The translations under genes were made by a program, and so were the position numbers. Of a DNA stretch of 64,000 nucleotides, positions 45,866 through 64,000 are shown one piece after another; the stretch's first letter is position 1; each line of letters opens with the position of its first letter. Location of the stretch: assembly GCF_014529535.1 (NCBI RefSeq), contig NW_023503972.1, positions 434,001-498,000 on the forward strand, written 5' to 3'. The DNA comes from Bradysia coprophila (taxonomy: Eukaryota > Arthropoda > Insecta > Diptera > Sciaridae). The notes under the pieces are model-generated. The model was not told the DNA's origin. It saw only the letters and a program-made list of their open reading frames with translations, and did no database searches.

Positions 45866-48800
45866 ATGCATGGGCAAAAACATTATTGACAGAATTTTGG
45901 TTAAGTACGCGCTCGCAACAACAATGAAATATTAGCGGAGTCCGTATTTCGTGATTCAGGAAAATATCCCAATAATGTAGATGTATATTGATCAGTAACA
46001 CGGCAGAGTAAAATAAACCAGGCACGAGCGGTTCATTTTCGAAACGTCAAATAAGGGACCTAATACACTGTATGAAAATGAACTCAAATGAACATTGACA
46101 TAAATTGAAAAATTTTATTCGCAAAAAAAAATATATTATTCATGTCCCTAGTCAAATCAGCGCTCCTGCCTGGTTAACTTTACTCTGCCGTGATCAGTAA
46201 ACTATCACAGAATGAACAGAAAATTTACAATGAATAAAATGGTTCGAATAACGGCTACCTTTGATTCACTGAATTAAATGTCGTTGAATACATGAAATAC
46301 TAAAATAAAAAGTCTAGATTTTCATTTGTTAAAAATTTTGCGGGGAATCATTAACAAAACACGACAACTGAAAAAACGGAAAACATGTCGAACTTCTCTT
46401 GTACGATACATACCTTCATCCGATTCTGGTTGCATAAATAACTAATATACGCGTCTTTTGAAATCGAATTGAAATTGCACCACATTCATTTAATTAGTAA
46501 ACAGATTTTATTGTATATAATAATAATATAATAATTATTTTATATCAATTTTTTTATTTAAGCTTATAAATTATTTTATGGACAACTAATCTATTCTTTC
46601 ATTTTTTTATTTATTTTTTATTCATTTTTTTGGATTGAACGTTTTTCTTCTTCATTTTTATTTTACGTTTTTTTTTTACAAATTTTTGTAAATATAAATC
46701 GGGTTTGAAAAAGAGCATCTTTCATTTCATTTCTTTTTTATATTCTTTCAACGTATAATTTTATAGATGGAAATTTTGTATTGTAAAAGTTAAAGAGTCA
46801 TTTATTTAACGATTCTCTTTTTTTTCATCAAGATGTTTTCTTCATTTTGTTTTTCTACATTTTTTAACTTCCTTTTTATCTATTCATTAAAAATTGTAGT
46901 GTTAAGTAATATGTTTTTTTTTTGTTTAATTTTGTTTTTAAACTTATTTTTAAAGTTTATGAAAATTTTTTGTTTCTTTCTTTTATTTACATTTTCTTCA
47001 AATTTTTTTATTTTTTTTCTCAGATCACATTATTACAATTTGCAGGATAAATAAAATTCGGCGACTTAAAAACAAAACTTTTTATTCTTTTCTTTTCTCT
47101 TTAAATGCTTTCTATATTTTATAAACTTCGAATGGTATCATATTCGATATAAAAATTTATTGACTATATAGAAATCGGGCAATTCCTTTAATGACACCAC
47201 AGTTATTCTTTGTATTTTTTTATGTGTTTGTGACAAAAAATCTACAATAAAATAGCTTGCCGGTTTGATTGTTAGTGTTTCTGAAATATACTGAACAGAC
47301 AACATTTTTAGATTGTTTTATTGCCATTTTACTTTCAATCGGAATTTATTTCCCGAATTTTCAACCAGTTACAATTTAATATAGGAAAAGTACTTCTCTT
47401 TGATTGATATATATCATGATATCAGTTCGTCGGACCGTTTAGTTTCCTAATACCTATACGAATTGGGCTATTGTGAGTCCGACAGTCGTAATAAGGTAAA
47501 TGTCCTGTGATAGCGGCTTAAAACCATTCCTTGAATAGCAACTCCACACTTTGAAGGCTTAAAAAAACTACTCAGTGGAATGAATGAATGAATGAATGAA
47601 TTCGCCTACAATTCGAATTTTATCCAAGAATCGAGTACAAATCTAAGATCGATGCAACGACGATTAATCCATAATGAAGTCCCATCTGCAAACAATTACG
47701 ATCTTTCAACATTCACTGTCACTGTAGATACATTACATTGCAAGTCAACAGTCAATGTTAACCGAATTTGTGTCAAGTTGGTTTTAGCAGCTGGTCCACT
47801 CATACAAACATACTGCTTGTCGTTATACGGATTTCACCACGCGCGTGGTGGTAGTAAAACCATAAAAGCAAGCGCGCATAAGCAGCTGGAGAAAAACTGG
47901 ACACCAATAAGATTGACATTGAAAAATTTACCTCTAAGCAGCTCTAACCTCAAATTCTCTTGACTTAAACCGATTCAATCACTGGAACCTAAAGTGGGTG
48001 GTGGAAAGTAGACTACGCAATTGAGTTGTTATGACACACTGAACTAACTGAACCATCTACCATCAATTCTACTTCCGGTTCCAATAAGTTTCAATAGATT
48101 TGTAGTATATGTCACCAGGCAAAGAAATTCTAGGAAAGTTTTGAAAAATCTGGAAAATTTTCCAAGGTTAGAGACAGTGTGTTGTGTATGTAGTGTCATA
48201 TATAATCGAATCAGGTGTTTGGTGGCACAAACTGATGCAAACTACATCTCCTTCCTTTGTTAAAAACAAAAAATGGAATAGAAACTCGAGCCATCTGTTT
48301 TCAGATAGTGAAAACATTTTGTGACACACAAGTAAATCAAGTCATCCTTTAAAAAAAAGTGTCATTATCATCGAACGTATGTGCTGGCCTGCCTGTGTGA
48401 ATGGCATTACCTCCACACTCTATATACCTTGGTCTTTTCGTATCGTTCTGCATCTGCACATCCCATGGTCAAATACAATACCAGATTTTTCATCAAACCG
48501 ACGAATTTTTTAAGTTACCCCGAACCGAACTATTTTAAAGTAGAATTTTCAAATTTTATTGATTGAAAAGAGAACAATAAATTCAAATCTCAAACAGCAA
48601 TATTTTCTCTTTAAGTTTACAATTTTCTTAAAAATGTTTTCCATCTCTTTACATTTTCCAAGTCAATTTCAATCAATTTTTTTTTCTTTTATAAAACAAT
48701 ATTGCACAGCATAAGATATTTATAGGTAAAAAGAAAGGCCAACAAAAAAAAACAATAATAACGAAATAAATAAACGCGCAAGTGGTTTTTGTTTTATAAA

Positions 48801-50420
48801 ATTGGTTAGGGTATAATAGTGACATTTTTTATGCAATTTTTTTTTGTGTTTAAAGTTATTCGGTATGACTTTCACTTGATTTTAAATTTTTCATCAAAAT
48901 TTTCTTCTCTTTTTTTTAATTTAAAATTATTAGTAAATTATCTTTTGTTACATTTATTGTTTGGTATTTTTTTTTATACATATATGCAAAATAATATAGT
49001 GGCTATTTGTATGTGCTACTTAGCTGCTACTTATAGTGTGTTCTTTTTATCATAGTATTTTATTTATCAGTATTCCGTACCGGTTTTTAGTTTCATTTTT
49101 TTTTAATTGTGCGTTCTTGAGTCGATGGTTTCATTTTTTGGATTTGTCACTGGGACATGATTAAAGGGTTCAGGAGTTTGTTTTTTGTTATTTTCATTTC
49201 CTTTTTGATTATTTGACTATTTTTCCGGGGACCATTTGATTTACGACGAATACAAAGAAGATAAATTTTTTGTGTGTGTTGAGTGCGGATGTGTATATAT
49301 ACGTGTGGATTTTAATTACATTGAGGCAGTGGATGTTTAAAAAAATAAGATTGTGCGACATCGCTCTAACACATAGTTACAACATGACAAAAAATTTGAT
49401 ATAATATTCACTTCACTGGCATTTAGGATTCCATTTATTTAAATTTATTTTTAAGGCTTGGAACTTTTTCGACGAACGATTGACCAATTAAAACATTTCA
49501 TTGGTGAGCACATTGGTGACCTGAACCTAACCTGACCCTGTAATGAGAAATGACGATTCAAGGTCAGCATCGGGGTGAGCCTGAAATCATTTATATGCGG
49601 GTTAAGATCAGGTTCAGATCAACCTTAGTTTCAACTGTAACACTACTATCTTCACTAGAATCATGCACTCAAAATCAGTTCCCTTAGATAAGTTTTTATG
49701 TTCAAAAAAACGTGAGAAATTTTCTAATTAGTGAGAATTTCAGTACGACTCCGTTTTAACCGATCAGAATAGTTGACGGAGATATAAAATGTATGCGTGT
49801 CGAGCCCCGTAAGTATTTGAATGCGTTGGTTTCAAGTTTATCAAGAAAGTTCCATTTAGCTTTTCATCTAACTAAAAAATCAATTCTTTCTGCAAGTAAA
49901 ATTGGGTAAAAGTTGTTGCGTTTAGGATGCGGAAAGATTGTCTGTCTTCAACTCATTCGAAAAAAGACGAAATATATTTCGTAGACAGGTTTGCGTGAAG
50001 TTTCTTTTTCTTCTTTGACGAGAGCAATTAAGTTAAAAAAAACTTTTTTACAATTTTTTTGTTTTTATGGTTTTTCTGTGTTGCAAAGGTTGCGGCTGTG
50101 TCCAAAAAACAACACATAGTCTCAGAGCCTATTATTAAATTCATTGACTAATGTCTTTAAAAATGCATTAAAAATGTACAGATAGGGTCCATCAAGTGTC
50201 TAAGTTGACGTCATCGCTTTCTTACCATCTAATCCTGCTGATTTTGCTTATACGTTCTTTATATATTATAGTCACAAGCACGCGCGAGGTAAAACCATAA
50301 TTAGCCCTACATAAGCAGTATGTTGGTATTAGGGGAACAAGTGGTAGAACAGTGGTAGAAGCACTCTTAGACGCAAATTCGGATGGCATTAACTGTGTAA
50401 TCAAATTTCATTAAGAGCAA
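45866..50420. other. Long T-rich intergenic region; no gene
   Basis: The plus strand has very T-rich blocks at about 46500-47160 and 48570-49480, so the minus strand is A-rich there. Open frames in these blocks consist mostly of Phe, Leu and Ile and are composition artefacts. A 123-codon frame at 47592-47963 includes part of a dispersed repeat (CCACGCGCGTGG near 47838) and is also rejected. The region lies downstream of Gq alpha in its direction of transcription. Confidence 0.4.
47578..47601. repeat. (GAAT)n microsatellite
   Basis: About six copies of the 4-bp unit GAAT are in direct tandem, ending at an EcoRI-like GAATTC. The array is short and perfect. Confidence 0.9.
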
Positions 50421-50423
50421 TGG

Positions 50424-51115
50424 ATCCTTTGCAAATTTGTAGCCTATGTTTGGGAGGAAAGATATTTGTTTTTTGATGATTACTTTGAAAATCTTTTTTT
50501 TTTTAAGTAAAACCATTAAAGCACGCGAAAATGTGTTCCTTTTTAAGGAAAAATTGGTGTGTGGTTAATCTGCACAGGTTCTTTCAAGTGGGTAAAGTTA
50601 TGACTCCAATTTTTCCTTTAAATGTAACACATTCTTCTGTGCTTGAATGGTTTTACTTTTTCAAAAAAAAGATTTTGGTTCGGAGAAATCATCAAAAAAA
50701 ACGAATATTTTTCCGCCTAAATGTAGACTACGAATTCACAAAGGAACAATTGTTCTTAAGATCGCTCATCCCTTGGCAAATTTCTAGCCTAAATTTGTGC
50801 GCAAAAATATTCTTTTTTTGGTGATTTCTCTGAACTAAAATCTTTCTTTCAAAATGTAAAACCATTGGGGCACGGAAAAATGTGTTACGTTTAAATAAAA
50901 AATTGGTTTGTGAGTCATAACTTTACCCACTTGGAGAGACCTTCGCAAAATATGTAATTTTGCAATGGTTTCTCGAAGTGGGATAAGTTATCAACCACAA
51001 ACCAATGTTTCCTTTAAAAGTAACACATTTTTGGCATGTTCATCATCAAAATCATCAAAAAACTAATATTTCTGCGCACAAATGTAGGCTAGAAATTTGC
51101 CAAGGGGTGAGCGCT
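50424..51115. repeat. Compound palindrome with four related arms
   Basis: Four segments share the elements CAAATTTSTAGCCT or its complement AGGCTAGAAATTTG, TAAAACCATT or AATGGTTTTAC, AAAAATGTGTTMC and AAGTGGGTAAAGTTAT. They alternate in orientation at about 50430-50610, 50580-50760, 50765-50935 and 50955-51110. The structure is two nested hairpins side by side, and suggests an inverted-repeat element that duplicated within itself. Short frames inside are not coding. Confidence 0.72.
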
Positions 51116-51803
51116 CTTAAAGAAATCTAAAATTTATGAGAATTGATAAATTTTAATGATTTTTTTAAATTGAATGTAATAAAAATAGCGGCTGATGGGG
51201 TAAGTCTGAAAACCGACAAAATGGCATGAGAGGAGCTAGAAACATGAGAAACAAAATTTCTCGTTAATTTTCCAAAATGTCTATTCATTTATGAAGGTTT
51301 GTCCTTCCGTTTTTCGTGCAAGATGAAATAATCAAATAAATTAATTTTATTACAATTCATCCATTTTAAGTAGCAGCATTTTTTTTTGTTTTTAGGTTGA
51401 TCCATTAAGTTAATTAATTATAAAAAATAGACGGAAAATGTATAATTTATATTTTTTCATTTTTTTATAATTTCTTTTTCTTGTTTAATCTTTTTTTTCT
51501 TGTTTTTATAACAATTTATATTTGTAATTAATTATTTAGTACACGTAATACTTAAAATTTATATACTTAATTTTTGGTTCGTAAGAAAATTTTGTTAAAA
51601 CGATTTTTTTGTTTTTTTTTTATAATTATCAATGTATATGTTTTTCTAATTTTTCTTTTTTATTTTTATACTTTCCTTCTTCTTCATTTTTTTTATTTTT
51701 CTTTATTTCTTCTTATTTTCATTAAATTTTGGTTACTTTACACTTTTTTATAATTTTTCTTTTGTATAAAATATTAAATTATACAGTTAAGGATTCGTTT
51801 TGT

Positions 51804-51804
<1 letters not shown>

Positions 51805-51834
<30 letters not shown>

Positions 51835-51837
51835 TTC
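51805..51837. repeat. (TC)n microsatellite
   Basis: An uninterrupted TC run of about 11 units is followed by two short impure extensions. It sits in a T-rich segment (about 51280-52000) that has no gene. Confidence 0.9.
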
Positions 51838-53114
51838 ATTCGACAAGGATTTATATTTATAAAAAACTTTTTATTTTTTGCTTCTTCATTATTTTGATTA
51901 CCGCCATTGATTTGTGTGCTACACGAAAAGGAAGAATTTACAACACAAAAGAACTGGCTAAGGTTATTTTTATGCGAGATAATATAAAGTGAAATAGAAA
52001 TGGTAATCACTACAACAATTAAATGAATACAAATCAAAACTGGAATCCCTAGGGAGAAAAAGAAAGTCTCAACAGTTCGAAAAACGTAGTCATCACGGTC
52101 TCAAGTCTACTTTGAAACATATTTTTTCACTCGGGATTTTCTTAACTTTACTGCAGAAGTATGCGTCTTACTTTGCGTGCACTTATCGATTCTTATTTAT
52201 GCTTTTGTAGATGGGGTTAATGACATATTAGTGTCATTCCTATTATATTATTGGATGAGGTACCTTGACAAAAATTGGGACCCATTGTGTCGATGTGTGT
52301 CATGAATCGCGTGATCAAAATTGACAGGAAGTTTTAACAGTGTGTTTAAGCATCCTGTTAATTTTGGACAGCCATCACTGACCCATCAAAAAAAAATTTA
52401 TGTTCATAAATGCGAACTTTCGTATGCTAGACTGACTATGGCTGACGATCAACGATACAACGTGAAGCTCATTCCGGATGACAGTCTAATGGTCATGTCT
52501 CATGACACTTTCAAGTTTGACTGACTTAAATTTTGTAACAGACCCGGTAAGAATATTATATTTACAGATGAAACGAAAGAAAAATGTTGATTATGGGTGG
52601 GTAAATATGTGATCCATGATCATTGATTGTGTGCGCAATTCATTTTTTTTTATTTACCGCTTTTGAATCGTCATTGGTAGTTGATTAGGATTTCGAAAAA
52701 AAAAGGATTCCCAACCCAGTTATCAATTTATGGAATCGAAAAATTAATTTAAAAAATCGACCATCGGTGGCAAGCTCTATCGTAAATTGTAGACACATGC
52801 TGAAAATCGCCAAAATATGCTACATATTTCGAGAGCTGTACTATACATATTTCGAGCACTTTTTTCGGCCCTTTCAGCAGCCTGGATCGTTTACATAACT
52901 TGAACTTTTCATTCCACAATGTATGTAAATTGAAGAAAAAAAATCTCTGTTGTAAGTTGTAAGAGATTTTTAATAGCTAAATCGTTGGTCATTTATCTGA
53001 CGAAATATAAATTTATGGTTACATCAAATGCTATTCAAGGGAATTAAAAAAAAAAATCTTGATACATTTCTGTGCTCAGAATAATCCTCTGAAAAAATAG
53101 CAAGAAATATTTCT
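51838..53114. other. Intergenic; no supported gene
   Basis: Nothing here has coding character beyond short open frames. One, 67 codons at 52321-52524, begins after two stops and has no similarity or splice partner. I see no paired repeat within the stretch. Confidence 0.35.
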
Positions 53115-53272
53115 ATTTTGTACTTTGATTTCGATATATAAGTCAACGTTTCCTACGTCCTTTCGATATAGTGCGATAAAGGATTTTCAATTTTTCGCAC
53201 TAGTGCGATGAAGTGATTTTGTCGATATAAATAAATTTTTGTCGATCTTATTTCGATATCAAAGTACAAAAT
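53115..53272. repeat. 158-bp inverted-repeat element
   Basis: The ends ATTTTGTACTTTGATTTCGA and the complement of TCGATATCAAAGTACAAAAT form inverted repeats of about 20 bp. The inner part has CTTTCGATATAGTGCGATAA and TTTTTCGCACTAGTGCGATG, which carry the same CACTAGTGCGAT palindrome as the hAT element at 16935-17968. Confidence 0.72.
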
Positions 53273-54766
53273 ATCTTGTTCCGATACTCGCCGGCGGCCC
53301 GTATTGGCAGTGTCACATATAGTGCGTAAAATAGTACAATTTCGATGAAAATATCAACAATAGCTATTGACAACCTGTAAGGATTTTCTAATCAATGCAG
53401 AATGCAATTGATGCACACAGCAGAAATATCAAAATCAAAAAGTTTATCAATTTAGTTTAGCAGATCAAAGACATTTTTTGACAGAAAAACGAAACAAACA
53501 AACAAAACGCGATCGGCGTTCGGTTCTAATTTTAATAAACATTTAATAGACAAAATTATTCGTAATAAATTGCGAAACAAAACAAATGAGAAAATAAATA
53601 AGATTCTTAACAAAAGTTTTTAAAAAATAATAAAAATTAAAAATTTCGTTTAAATTATGGCAAAAAATAGATTTTCTTTCTTCTTTCACTTCCCCCCTTT
53701 TTTTAATGTGTTTATCAAAGAACAAAAAATATTTTCTGTTTCAATTATAAGTTTAAAAATGGCAAGGAATGGCTTAAGTAATGAAAATATACCTCACATT
53801 TTGCTACGATAAAATTTGGCCATCAAAGTAAATCAAAGTAAAAAAAATAAAATAAAAACCAACAACAACAAGAAATTGAATCGAAAACTAGTGAAATCTT
53901 TGAACAAAACTAAAATAAAAATAAAATAACGAAAAAAAAATCCTCGCTTGTAGCATCCGGAAAAAAATTAGAACTGGGTCCATTCTTGTGAAATATATCG
54001 ACTAAAAATATATCTTTCCTTGTGCGAAATGAGATGTTCCTTAGACGAAATGCTACGATCATTTTTTGTTTTCCTTTACTAAATTTAACAAACAAAAGTG
54101 TTTCGTCCACTGGCAACAATGGTAGACACTTTTCGGAAAGGAACTTGACGGCTGAAAAAAAAATCTTATGTCGATACTCTTCACGCCTATACTGGGTGTA
54201 CTGGGTAAAATATTATAATATAAAAATTTATTGGAATTAAAACAAAAAACAAAAATGAAAAAATTCAAAAAACAAAGAAAACAAAAAAATGTTCGGCGCA
54301 TTTTTAGTACAGATATTTTTCATACATAACTCTGACGGTTTACAATAAAATTCATAAGTTTTATTATCAAAATGCAAATTACTAGAAGGCATACACAACG
54401 GTATGCATCCATATAATGCTCGTTAGTCGAAATTGATTGACTTTTGGTTTTAAATTTTTTATTTTTTTGCTTTATTTTTCACTTTTTTCCTTCTTTATTC
54501 TCTAATTTTCTATTTTTTTCAAATTTTGTTTTTCAATTTTTTTTCCTCTTCTTCTTCATTTATGACGAATGTAATTAGTAGCGATTCCATTAAGCTATTT
54601 TTTTTTGTATAATTTATATTTATATGACACTAATTCTTCTTCTTTTTTTACTTTTTTTTATTTTTCTTATTTTTTGCATGTGACAAGAGCTCGCGTTTTA
54701 CTTTTTTTTTTTGATGTATATGAAAGAACAGAAAAAGTATTTATGTAAAGTGTAGAAAATTCCAGT
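53273..54766. other. T/A-skewed flank, probable 3' UTR of Gq alpha
   Basis: The minus strand is A-rich from 54720 down to about 53500, with many AATAAA-like words, as expected of a long insect 3' UTR on that strand. The Gq alpha stop codon is at 54767-54769. No coding exon is visible on either strand. Where the transcript ends cannot be judged from sequence. Confidence 0.4.
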
Positions 54767-61692
<6,926 letters not shown>

Positions 61693-63482
61693 CTAGAATG
61701 AATAATTAAAATATAATTAAAACGTTGAAACCACGATTCTACGCGTTGATTTAATTGGACTGAAGATATAATTAATAGTGGAAACTGAATCCGTGGGGGT
61801 TAAGGTTCATCAGATTTCCTATTTTATTTCATTTATTTGTTTAATGACTGACTAACAGCCTTTTAGGCTAATAACAAGTGCCGGTTTCCCGTGACTTCCG
61901 AACCACGTTTTACGAGTCATTCAGTGTGTAAAACTGTACATTTAGCATCAGAAGAACGAAATTGATGGATTTTTTTTTTATCAAATCTTGCTTGCTGGTT
62001 TAAGGACTTCCTTTCTCGTTAAACTTATGTGACTGTTTGAAGGAAAACTTACTCAAGATTAGTTCTTATCCTAGCGTTCTTACGTCTTCCTCGTTCAAGA
62101 AACTGGGAATGTTTTCACCTATTATTTCGATGAACTTCTGGACTTATGACTTGTTTGAGGTCACTAGATGTCAATTCCTAAAATTGACTGACGTTATCAT
62201 GGTCCACTTCCGTGTTCTACAACTTTGGAACATTAAAGAATTTAGCTGCGTCTCTGGACTCTAATGATGAGTGATGAAAGAACACTGAAAAACTCATCAT
62301 ATGAAGATGAATGTCAAGAACAAGCAATTTGTGCCATGTGTCACAACTAGAAATGTACGAAAATGCATGGAAGTTGGAAGCCAAAATTCGGTTGATTGAA
62401 ATTGAATAAATGACATTTGATTGGAAGTGAATTGCAGAGTGTTCAACTAAAATTACAATCGCATTGGACAAGAATAATTTAGTGACTGGAATTGACTAAA
62501 TGGTTTGTATGCAATGTGACTTGGTAAGGTCAACGTTAAAGATAATACAGTGTTTAAGCAGAGAGTTTTTTTGACCAATTAAGTGTAAGTAATCTCGGGG
62601 TGTAGCTGTCAAAACAGGAGGCAAAATTTGAATTTGTTTTGTATTTTGCAAAAAAAATTAAATTCAAATTTGGGAAAGACAAATTCAACCGAATGACATC
62701 TACATGCAATTAAAACGAAGAAAACTCAAAATTGGTTTCACATGAAAACATACTGCCACGCAAATTACAATTTTCAGCTGACTTTATTGTGACAGCTATA
62801 CCCCGAGATCAGTTATATTTCCTCTACTTAAACACCGTATTAACTTATTGTTACACGTTCAATGAACGTCGTTCATGCTCTCTGGGATTGTGCACAGGCA
62901 CCATCTCGTATGTTGCAAGGTCAAGGTCTAGTGATGAGCAAGGTAATAACAGGTAAATTCTTAGAAACAAAACGCGACTTCTAATTGAATTATTGATCAA
63001 TTTATTGCAACTAAGGAAACGAAAAAGACTCTCAACAGATAGAGAATAGAGATGCAAGGCATTAGATGCTGTGGGCTGTCTGTTTTCATTAATTATATTC
63101 GTTAAATTTTCCTATAATTTCAATAGGTTTATTCCCGTCGGGGTTTATCATCCATGATAAATTTAACAGCTGTCATTGCAAATTATTCCGGGTAAATTTA
63201 GAATAGCCTCACATTTTATTGTTAAATTTTGTATTTTAAATTTTGTCTGACATTCACCCACACTCGTACTTTTCATGATTTCAGGGAAGAAGTGTCAATG
63301 CCAAATAAATAAAGGTAGCTAAGGAGCTATGAAGTAGCGAACAATAAAAAGTGGCAGAAATCTATCTTTGCAATTCTCATATGAAAAGATAAAATACAAT
63401 AGGGGAGTTCATGCGAAAAGTGCAGTTAAACGTTTAGAAAATCACAAATCACAAGAACTGCATTTTCTATAGAATTATTTTT
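61693..63482. other. 5' intron of Gq alpha; no exon recognised
   Basis: I looked for the first coding exon of Gq alpha on the minus strand (a basic helix ending in LLLLG before a donor) and did not find it. Short frames such as 62217-62471 have no similarity. No repeat with a partner elsewhere was seen. Confidence 0.4.
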
Positions 63483-64000
63483 AGACCCGTACGAAGTACT
63501 GGGGTCTTATAGGTTTACGCATACGTTTGTAACACGTCGAATTGGACTCCCTGAGTAAGGGGAAACCTATTGTGGTTGTCTAGAGATGCCAAATCCGCGA
63601 AAAAAAAAATGTCCGTCTGTCCGTCTGTCTGTCTGCACGAGTAAAACGAGTAACTTGAGTAAAACGCATCCGATTTTGAAAATTCTTTTTTTTCCCGTTT
63701 GGTAATGTCAAAAGACAGGCTAAGTTCGAAGATGAATGATTTTGGATCGACCCCTCCCGAGCTGTGGCCCAAAGGGTGCTTTACGGTTTTTCGAAGATAT
63801 CTCCGGACATTTAAACGTTAAACTTGTAAGTGATACGTCAAATAAAAGGTATTTACAATACCGATCGACAAAAAAAAGTTTATGGAAATCGGATGACCGA
63901 CTCGTGAGTTAGACCCCTTGGTGTGGAACAGGCACAGGGCGGCAAGCAGTTTTTGCTTGTAGGTCGGCCACATTTGAACATATTTCGTTCGTTTTAGCTT
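63483..64000. mobile_element. TIR element, copy 2 (cut by window edge)
   Basis: It starts AGACCCGTACGAAGTACTGG and runs in reverse complement to the right half of the element at 25225-26383, including TCCGTCTGTCCGTCTGTCTG and ACCCCTTGGTGTGGAACAGG. About 70 bp near 63800-63870 are present here but missing from copy 1. The copy continues past the window. Confidence 0.78.

Noticed and set aside
46833-47054. Frame rich in Phe and Leu that mimics a membrane protein
   Set aside because: It follows from the poly-T composition of the block; neighbouring frames look the same.
47592-47963. 123-codon open frame after the GAAT microsatellite
   Set aside because: Its second half covers a dispersed repeat containing CACGCGCGTGG, and the start lies inside the microsatellite.

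Overview
The window looks like nuclear DNA of an insect, probably a dipteran. It is AT-rich, its genes are split by short GT-AG introns as well as multi-kilobase ones, and it is crowded with small inverted-repeat transposons. The best evidence for the lineage is gene content. There are two neighbouring Commissureless-type genes, a membrane-anchored fused-lobes hexosaminidase, a complex I subunit and a Gq alpha subunit. I cannot name the species. A lower dipteran such as a gnat would fit, but that is inference.

I rebuilt six protein-coding genes exon by exon; split codons agree in phase at every junction. (1) 2514-9875 (+): a 641-residue coiled-coil protein resembling centrosome/spindle-pole protein CSPP1. 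(2) 10207-11080 (-): NDUFS4, complete, 187 residues, tail-to-tail with gene 1. (3) 19358-23099 (-): Commissureless-like protein A, 311 residues. (4) 27523-33474 (-): Commissureless-like protein B, 328 residues, in tandem with A. (5) 37527-39940 (+): fused-lobes-type beta-N-acetylhexosaminidase, 656 residues, head-to-head with B. (6) 54767-61692 (-): Gq alpha, complete except for the first coding exon, which probably lies beyond the right edge.

The rest is intron and intergenic DNA. Five elements end in short inverted repeats and are flanked by exact or one-mismatch 8-bp target duplications, as expected for non-autonomous hAT transposons (3385-5002, 16935-17968, 22130-22294, 36787-37147, 55052-55310). 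One 147-bp element has an 11-bp duplication (11563-11709). Several other palindromic families occur in more than one copy. Two decayed fragments of the same retroelement protein lie at 35.8-36.3 kb and 45.6-45.9 kb. A terminal-inverted-repeat family has one whole copy at 25.2-26.4 kb and a second, oppositely oriented copy cut by the right edge.

The most unusual non-coding structure is at 34.44-34.80 kb. Two tandem arrays of a roughly 21-bp unit built on the core TTACCGATA face each other in inverted orientation, between the divergent starts of Commissureless-like B and fused lobes. I saw no tRNA, rRNA, CRISPR array or intact transposase or reverse-transcriptase gene.
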